A stretch of DNA of 30,962 nucleotides, taken from Bifidobacteriaceae bacterium (GTDB lineage: Bacteria > Actinomycetota > Actinomycetes > Actinomycetales > Bifidobacteriaceae). This document shows, piece after piece, positions 25,551 through 30,962 of the stretch. Positions within the stretch are counted from its first letter, which is position 1, and each line of letters begins with the position of its first letter. Under the pieces are notes generated by a model. It was not told where the DNA came from. It did not search any database and saw only the letters and a program-made list of their open reading frames with translations. A program made the position numbers and the translations under genes. The stretch is from NCBI GenBank assembly GCA_030530905.1, contig JAUMUB010000001.1:1-30962 (forward strand). The letters are read 5' to 3'.

Positions 25551-26441
25551 ATGAGCATAATTAATAAAGCCATTTCCAAACGTATTACTTTAGGATATTT
25601 GGTTGAAAATTACGGTTTTGACTTAGTTCCAGAGTTTGCATCAGAAGTTACTGTTACTTCTATTGCTACGACTGTTGAATCTGTGAGACAGGGTAGTTTG
25701 TATGTGCCAAATTTCACGCCAAGTCTTAAACAAATTCAGCAGGCGTACGAGCTTGGTGCATATGCTCTTTTAGTACCTCGCGCTATGAAAATGCATATTA
25801 AAGAGGCGTTAATTCCAGTATTATATGCGGATATTAGTGCATCACAGTTGGGTATTCTTGCAGGTGATGTGTCTGGAGATCCATCAAAAATGCTTGCAGT
25901 TTTTGCTGTTACTGGTGATGATGATGATGAGATTAACGCTAATGTTATTCGATTAGCGGAGTTTTTGCATATGTTGGGCAATCCGGTTGGTGTTATTAGT
26001 GCGCTTGGCACAACATCTATGAATAGAGAGATGCCGTTTAAATATCCGGTCAATATGGTTGATGTGCAGTATGCGTTATCTGTATTTTTAGAAGACGGAG
26101 TTTCAGCTGCAATTATTGCAATGAATGAGCAAACACTAAAAGCGGATAGCTTGCAAAATATCCATATTGATGTTATTGGAAACCCAGTTCATCAAACGAA
26201 TATAGAAGCGGTAGCGTATTTACAAGAGCTCCAAAAAACTTATGGTTTTATAGTTGGCAAAAACGCTGAAATTACTATGCGAGATGAAAGTTCTGATGTT
26301 ATGGCAACTCAATCGCAGTTGGCTCGTACTAATGATGAGCGTGATCACTTGTCATTATCTATAGCAATGTTAGTTGCTGCTGGAATTAAAAAGAATAATA
26401 TTTCGAATGCTCTTCGTGTTGCACGGGAATTGAAGAAATAA
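25551..26441 (+). CDS. MurE-like protein lacking the ATP-binding P-loop (probable pseudoenzyme)
   Basis: The 296-residue protein sits where murE lies in dcw clusters and keeps the MurE outline: an N-terminal domain with GSLYVPNFTPSLKQIQQAYELGA, the linker LGILAGDVSGDPSKMLAVFAVTG, and MVDVQYALSVFLEDGVSAAIIAM. The motifs needed for ligase activity are gone. The P-loop TGTNGKTTT is replaced by TGDDDDEIN (121-129), the EVSS segment by IAMNEQTL, and the DHLDYHG segment by NPVHQTNIEA. The C-terminal ligand-binding domain is missing. GAGAGG precedes the ATG, and murF begins seven bases after its stop, so the frame is intact and not freshly broken. Bifidobacteria are expected to have a working MurE elsewhere. 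Confidence 0.75.
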   Translation: MSIINKAISKRITLGYLVENYGFDLVPEFASEVTVTSIATTVESVRQGSLYVPNFTPSLKQIQQAYELGAYALLVPRAMKMHIKEALIPVLYADISASQLGILAGDVSGDPSKMLAVFAVTGDDDDEINANVIRLAEFLHMLGNPVGVISALGTTSMNREMPFKYPVNMVDVQYALSVFLEDGVSAAIIAMNEQTLKADSLQNIHIDVIGNPVHQTNIEAVAYLQELQKTYGFIVGKNAEITMRDESSDVMATQSQLARTNDERDHLSLSIAMLVAAGIKKNNISNALRVARELKK

Positions 26442-26448
26442 GGTGTTT

Positions 26449-27954
26449 ATGCAAGACAATCGAATGATGACTGCAAATATAGCAGAGATTGCAAAAGCTA
26501 TTCACGCACAAATGAACCGAGATGAATCTTTTGATATTACACCTCATGTGGTGAGCGACTCACGTCAAATAACGCAGGGTGATATTTTTGTTGCAATAAA
26601 CGGCGAGAATGTTGACGGTCATGATTATGTGCAAACTGCTTACGAAGCAGGTGCAGTTGCTGCCATTGTGGAACATGAGATTCCTAGTTGCGATATTGTT
26701 CAACTTATTGTTACTAATAGTGTTCGTGCTTTAGGGGATTTAGCTCGATTTAATATTCAGAAAAGACGTCAACTGCAAGATGATTTCACTATTATCGGCA
26801 TAACTGGTTCTGTTGGTAAAACCACGACAAAAGATTTGCTTTTTGGCATTCTTTCTCGAATTGCGCCAACAGTTGCGCCTGTTGGTTCATTTAATAATGA
26901 GATAGGTTTGCCTCTTACCTGTTTACAAGTTAATGAACAGACGCGATACTTGGTTGCTGAAATGGGCGCAAATCATGTGGGGGAAATTGCGTATTTAACA
27001 ACAATCGCGCCACCAGATATTAGTATTGTTCTCAAAGTTGGTGTGGCACACTTAGGAGAGTTCGGTTCAGTTGAACAAATCGCGCAAGCAAAATCAGAGA
27101 TTGTTCGAGGATTAGTTTCAAACGGTGTGGCAGTGCTTAATAAGGCTGATGAGCATGTTAAGGTGATGAGTGTATTGGCACCACACACATTCTGGTTTGA
27201 TCCAGTTGTGCGCAATTCAAGTAATGCTGAGGAAGAGCATGACTCAAATTGCTTATATGCTACGAATTTGCAAATGGATGCGCTGGCTCACCCAAGATTT
27301 ACTCTTGTGTACGGCGAAAAACAATTACCTGTAAGTTTGCAAATAAGTGGGGAGCATAATGTTGCGAATGCAATGGCTGCAATTGCTGCAGTTATTCAGT
27401 GCGGTATAAATGTTGAAACCGCAGTGCGCAATATTGCTCTTGTACAATCGATTAGCCCTCATCGTATGGCAATTTCAACAGTGTTGTTTGATGACGGAGT
27501 GAAATTTACTCTTATAGATGACTCTTTTAATGCTAATCCGGATTCCATGAAAGCTGGTATTCGAGGATTGCTCGAATGGCATGAGGCAAAAAAACATCAA
27601 GACAATCAGAATTTTACAGCAGTTTGCACTATTGCAGTATTGGGTGCAATGTTAGAACTTGGTGAAAATTCTTTACTGCTTCATCGTCAGATTGGAGAGT
27701 TTTGCGCTCAACAGGGCGTGCAATATCTTATTGCAGTTGGTAGTAAAACTGATGAAATGCTTAATGCTAGTGCGCAAGCAATTGCACAAGGTGCGCAAGG
27801 TGAAGGTACTAACATTTCGATAGAATGTGTACAAGGAATCGCTCAGGTGAAACAATTAGTTCATGATATTGCGAAAAACAATACAGAAAGTGTTGTGCTG
27901 TTAAAGGGGTCACATGCTTCTGGGCTGAGTGAGTTAGCACAAGACTGGCAGTAG
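26449..27954 (+). CDS. murF: UDP-N-acetylmuramoyl-tripeptide--D-alanyl-D-alanine ligase
   Basis: MurF adds D-Ala-D-Ala to UDP-MurNAc-tripeptide in the cytoplasm. The 501-residue protein has the N-terminal domain (VVSDSRQITQGDIFVAINGENVDGHDY, about 34-60), the ATP P-loop GITGSVGKTTTK (117-128), NNEIGLPLT, EMGANHVGEI, HLGEFG and the C-terminal DDSFNANPDSM. Length is normal to slightly long. I chose ATG at 26449, with TAAGG (overlapping the previous stop) five bases before it; the in-frame GTG at 26443 overlaps that site. It belongs to the dcw operon. Confidence 0.95.
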   Translation: MQDNRMMTANIAEIAKAIHAQMNRDESFDITPHVVSDSRQITQGDIFVAINGENVDGHDYVQTAYEAGAVAAIVEHEIPSCDIVQLIVTNSVRALGDLARFNIQKRRQLQDDFTIIGITGSVGKTTTKDLLFGILSRIAPTVAPVGSFNNEIGLPLTCLQVNEQTRYLVAEMGANHVGEIAYLTTIAPPDISIVLKVGVAHLGEFGSVEQIAQAKSEIVRGLVSNGVAVLNKADEHVKVMSVLAPHTFWFDPVVRNSSNAEEEHDSNCLYATNLQMDALAHPRFTLVYGEKQLPVSLQISGEHNVANAMAAIAAVIQCGINVETAVRNIALVQSISPHRMAISTVLFDDGVKFTLIDDSFNANPDSMKAGIRGLLEWHEAKKHQDNQNFTAVCTIAVLGAMLELGENSLLLHRQIGEFCAQQGVQYLIAVGSKTDEMLNASAQAIAQGAQGEGTNISIECVQGIAQVKQLVHDIAKNNTESVVLLKGSHASGLSELAQDWQ

Positions 27955-27979
27955 ATTGTAAATAGTGGGGTTGAGATAA

Positions 27980-29080
27980 GTGATAGCGCTGATTATTGGT
28001 GTTGTTGTGTCATTTTTAGTAACAATTATTGGCACGCCAATACTTATTAACACTGTGCAGGCATTACATTATGGGCAGTATATTCGTCAAGATGGTCCAC
28101 AGTCTCATATGGTTAAACGCGGGACGCCAACCATGGGTGGCGTTGTTATCAATATTGCAATAGTGTGCGGATGGGCAGCCTCGGCTTTATACCGTTATTT
28201 ACGAGCAGGGAGTATACCTTCGGTTGCCGCTATTCTTGTTCTTTTCGCCATGTTATCAATGGGTGCTTTAGGTTTTATTGACGATTTTGCGAAAGTACGT
28301 AAGAAACAGAATTTAGGTCTATCAGTTCATGCAAAATTTATTGGACAGTTTATTCTGGCATCGGTATACGCAGTATTGGCATTAATTCTCCCTACTAGAT
28401 CAGGTATGCCAAGTACACAGGCAGGCATGAGCTTTATTGAAGTTCCATTCCTACGTTTTGACATATTTGGACCAGCACTAGCGATTATCGTGTTTGTTAT
28501 ATGGGTAAACTTCCTCATGTCTGCATGGACGAATGCGGTAAATCTTACAGACGGTTTAGACGGTTTAGCTGCAGGTAGTTCAATGATTGCTTTTGCAGGA
28601 TATGCCTTCATAGCATTCTGGGAAAGCTATCATCTTATTGGTACTGATCATCTTGGGTTTACGTATGCTGTTGCAGATCCGCTTGATTTGACAATTATTG
28701 CTGGATCAGCTGCAGTGTCATGCTTCGCATTTCTTTGGTATAACTCAAATCCTGCAACCGTGTTTATGGGGGATACTGGCTCGCTTGCATTAGGTGGATT
28801 GTTCTGCGCTTTATCCATTGCAACACATACTGAGTTTTTAGCAGTTATTCTTGGTGGTTTATTTGTTATTGAAACCTTATCAGATGTGATACAAGTAGGA
28901 TGTTTTAAGCTCACACGTCAACGAGTGTTCAAAATGGCTCCAATACATCATCACTACGAGCTTATGGGCTGGAGCGAAGGCAAAGTTGTTGTGAGATTCT
29001 GGATGGTTGAGCTTATTTTCGTAATGTTCGCGCTCACAATTTTCTACACTGACTGGGTGCTTCGTTCTGGATTGTTATAA
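27980..29080 (+). CDS. mraY: Phospho-N-acetylmuramoyl-pentapeptide transferase
   Basis: MraY moves phospho-MurNAc-pentapeptide onto undecaprenyl phosphate to make lipid I at the inner face of the membrane. The 366-residue protein is very hydrophobic, with about ten membrane segments. Motifs: GTPTMGGVV (48-56), the D101-D102 pair in FIDDFAK, NAVNLTDGLDG (185-195), MGDTGSLALGG and the histidine-rich PIHHHYE. The GTG start at 27980 follows GGGGTTGAG and gives the usual N-terminus MIALIIG. It lies 25 bases after murF. Confidence 0.96.
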   Translation: MIALIIGVVVSFLVTIIGTPILINTVQALHYGQYIRQDGPQSHMVKRGTPTMGGVVINIAIVCGWAASALYRYLRAGSIPSVAAILVLFAMLSMGALGFIDDFAKVRKKQNLGLSVHAKFIGQFILASVYAVLALILPTRSGMPSTQAGMSFIEVPFLRFDIFGPALAIIVFVIWVNFLMSAWTNAVNLTDGLDGLAAGSSMIAFAGYAFIAFWESYHLIGTDHLGFTYAVADPLDLTIIAGSAAVSCFAFLWYNSNPATVFMGDTGSLALGGLFCALSIATHTEFLAVILGGLFVIETLSDVIQVGCFKLTRQRVFKMAPIHHHYELMGWSEGKVVVRFWMVELIFVMFALTIFYTDWVLRSGLL

Positions 29081-29099
29081 AGAAAGTTAGTGGAGAAAA

Positions 29100-30533
29100 A
29101 TGACGAATTTTTCTGAAAGTACAGTTCTAGTTGCTGGTCTAGGAATCTCTGGGAAAAGTGTAATTGAAGCTTTAACTCCACAAGTAGCGCGAGTAGTTAC
29201 TTATGATCAGAAGAAGCCAGAAGCTGACTACCACACAGCTGAAGAGATTAGGTGGGAAGAAATATCGCTTGTTGTCACCTCTCCAGCTTTTAACCCTCGA
29301 ACTGATTTTATTCTTGCCGCGCAGCAACGAAATATTGAAGTGATTAGCGAAGTTGAGTTAGCATGGCGTTTGAGAGTAGAGAATAAGCGAATGCAAGAGC
29401 CTGCACCTTGGATTGGTATTACAGGTACTAATGGGAAAACTTCGACTACTGAGATGACTTCGCATATGTTACAGTCGCAAGGGTATGAGGCTCCTGCGGT
29501 TGGAAATATTGGTAAAGCAGTTTCACATGCGGCAATGGATTGTACAAATGATGTTCTATGCGTGGAACTTAGCTCATTCCAATTACATTTCACATATTCT
29601 CTTCAGCTGGATTGTGCGGCTATTACAAATATTTCTGCTGATCATCTTGATTGGCATGGTGGTATGGAAAACTATGCTCATGATAAGGCGACTGTGTACA
29701 AGAATGTACGCAAGGCTTTAGTTTATAATGCTGATGATGCTCGAGTGCAACAGCTTGCAATGCAGGCTGAGGTGCAGGATTCGTGCAAGCGTATTGGTGT
29801 TACGCTGTCACAACCTCAACAAGGCCAGATTGGAATTGTTAATGATTGGATTGTGGACAACAGTGGGCTTACGGGCAAGAAAAACGCAGTTAAGCTTTTG
29901 AATGTACAAGAGCTACCTAATTTGTTAGAGCCAAATGGAAAGCCTTATCCTCACTTATTGCAAGATGCTCTTATTGCTCTTGCTCTTGTGCTTGGCTTTG
30001 GCGCAAATTTGGAGAAAAGCCTAGAGGGTTTACGAGCTTTTGCACCAGGTGGCCATCGCATTCAAACGGTTGCACAGTACGCGCCAATAATCGGTGAAAA
30101 CTTGTCAAGTATCCGCTTTATTGACGATTCCAAAGCCACTAACGCTCATGCTGCTGAAGCTTCCTTGACAAGTTTTCGCCAGCACAGCGTTGTCTGGATT
30201 GGTGGCGGTCTTGCTAAGGGATCACGTTTTGACGATTTGATTGAACGCTGTGCGCAGCGCATGCGCGCTGCTGTGATTATTGGCGCCAATCAGGAACCGA
30301 TGCGTGATGCCTTAGTTAAACACGCGCCAGATTTGTCAGTCACCTACATTCCTGCTAACTCCGATCACGTAATGCGTGACGCAATAGCAGCTGCGATGCA
30401 GTATGCTCAGCCAGGTGATGTGGTGCTGTTAGCTCCTGCATGTGCTTCTATGGATCAGTTCGTATCATATGCAGACCGCGGCGATCAGTTTGCTCAGTGT
30501 GCGAAACAGTGGATTGAGACTCATAATGGATAG
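29100..30533 (+). CDS. murD: UDP-N-acetylmuramoyl-L-alanine--D-glutamate ligase
   Basis: MurD adds D-glutamate to UDP-MurNAc-L-Ala. The 477-residue protein shows VLVAGLGISGKSV at the N-terminus, the ATP P-loop TGTNGKTST (108-116), SSFQL, NISADHLDWHGGMENYAHDK in the central domain, and FIDDSKATNAHAA with VWIGGGLAKGSRFDDL in the C-terminal domain. The intact DHLDWHG and P-loop contrast with the nearby MurE-like protein. GTGGAG precedes the ATG. Its last codons overlap the start of the next gene by eight bases. Confidence 0.96.
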   Translation: MTNFSESTVLVAGLGISGKSVIEALTPQVARVVTYDQKKPEADYHTAEEIRWEEISLVVTSPAFNPRTDFILAAQQRNIEVISEVELAWRLRVENKRMQEPAPWIGITGTNGKTSTTEMTSHMLQSQGYEAPAVGNIGKAVSHAAMDCTNDVLCVELSSFQLHFTYSLQLDCAAITNISADHLDWHGGMENYAHDKATVYKNVRKALVYNADDARVQQLAMQAEVQDSCKRIGVTLSQPQQGQIGIVNDWIVDNSGLTGKKNAVKLLNVQELPNLLEPNGKPYPHLLQDALIALALVLGFGANLEKSLEGLRAFAPGGHRIQTVAQYAPIIGENLSSIRFIDDSKATNAHAAEASLTSFRQHSVVWIGGGLAKGSRFDDLIERCAQRMRAAVIIGANQEPMRDALVKHAPDLSVTYIPANSDHVMRDAIAAAMQYAQPGDVVLLAPACASMDQFVSYADRGDQFAQCAKQWIETHNG

Positions 30534-30962
30534 TTCACAAAATCGTATGCGTCGTTCACGATCAGTATCAGGCTCTAATAATCAGACTCGGAGTGCTTCT
30601 TCTCGTAATGGGAATGCTTCTTCTCATAGTGCAGGAAGAACTCTTCGTAGCACTCAATCTAGTCGCGATAATCGCAAGATAAGTAGTCAAGAGTCTGATA
30701 CCACATCAGCTAGCGTGCGCAAACCGCTGTTACGTTCAGGCTCTAAATCACGCGCAAACAGTGATACTGCAAAAAACACCCGTAACACTTCTCATAATCA
30801 ACGTTCACAACGTTCAACACCGTATGAAACTGGTAGCGTACTTCAGCGTGTGTTTAGGCGTGCTGCAAAAGGCGCTGTAGATATTGTGTCAAATTCTCAG
30901 AAAGTTATTGCCGATGCTCAACGTGGCGAAGCTGAAAGTAATAATGGCTCATCAGTGCAAAG
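30526..30962 (+). CDS. ftsW: Start of the next dcw gene, presumed FtsW (partial, disordered N-terminal tail only)
   Basis: An open frame starts at ATG 30526, overlapping murD by eight bases, and stays open for 145 codons to the right edge. What is visible is almost all Ser, Arg, Asn, Gln and Thr (for example MDSSQNRMRRSRSVSGSN), strongly basic and without any membrane segment; a more regular stretch, SVLQRVFRRAAKGAVDIVSN, comes near 110-130. The order murD then ftsW is standard for dcw clusters, and bifidobacterial FtsW has, as I recall, an extended cytoplasmic N-terminus. The FtsW membrane core would lie beyond base 30962, so identity is by position only. Confidence 0.6.
   Translation, partial: MDSSQNRMRRSRSVSGSNNQTRSASSRNGNASSHSAGRTLRSTQSSRDNRKISSQESDTTSASVRKPLLRSGSKSRANSDTAKNTRNTSHNQRSQRSTPYETGSVLQRVFRRAAKGAVDIVSNSQKVIADAQRGEAESNNGSSVQ

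Noticed and set aside
25551..26441. The MurE-like gene as a frameshifted murE fragment.
   Set aside because: murF starts seven bases after its stop, leaving no room for a lost C-terminal domain, and no other frame nearby shows MurE motifs.

Overview
The window looks like chromosome from a low-GC member of the Bifidobacteriaceae (a Gardnerella- or Alloscardovia-like actinobacterium). I recognise this from protein content and gene order, not from a database search: an actinobacterial PriA-type hisA, a GlnA2-type glutamine synthetase, ldh beside hflX, the lexA / LysM-protein / nrdR cluster, and a dcw cluster in bifidobacterial order. The genus cannot be settled from the sequence alone. I see no insertion sequence, prophage, tRNA, rRNA or CRISPR array. 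Coding density is high and this is mostly core genome.

Layout. (1) 1-139: the 3' end of dnaE. (2) 464-5723, +: histidine operon hisD-hisC-hisB-(unknown acidic protein)-hisH-hisA/priA, then glnA2 from its own probable promoter; a 15-bp perfect hairpin at 7213-7246 ends both glnA2 and the convergent genes. (3) 7284-12944, -: methyltransferase, hrpA helicase and a membrane-anchored secreted protein. They diverge from hflX (13106-14590, +) across a region with two tandem palindromes. (4) ldh (+) with a strong terminator. (5) lexA (-) diverges from a small LysM membrane protein and nrdR (+), with three LexA-box-like sites between them. (6) helD-like RNA polymerase motor and serA (-). (7) 21604 to the end, +: mraZ, rsmH, ftsL, ftsI, a MurE-like protein without a P-loop, murF, mraY, murD and the start of a gene placed where ftsW is expected.

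How the genes work together. The his genes make histidine from PRPP-derived intermediates, with glutamine (GlnA2) as the HisH substrate; hisG, hisE, hisI and hisF are not in the window. HflX, HrpA and the HelD-like protein belong to families that rescue or recycle stalled ribosomes or RNA polymerase. LexA and the LysM protein form the classic Gram-positive SOS checkpoint that halts division during DNA damage. The dcw cluster supplies peptidoglycan precursors and the septal machinery, headed by its own regulator MraZ.

Most notable: a four-fold 10-bp-phased TGGTG/TGGGG repeat in front of mraZ with an inverted pair facing the helD-like gene; an intact MurE-family protein whose catalytic motifs are all replaced; a YneA/ChiZ/DivS-like SOS division inhibitor candidate under three LexA boxes; twin palindromes over the hflX promoter; and two probable leaderless transcripts (hisD, nrdR).
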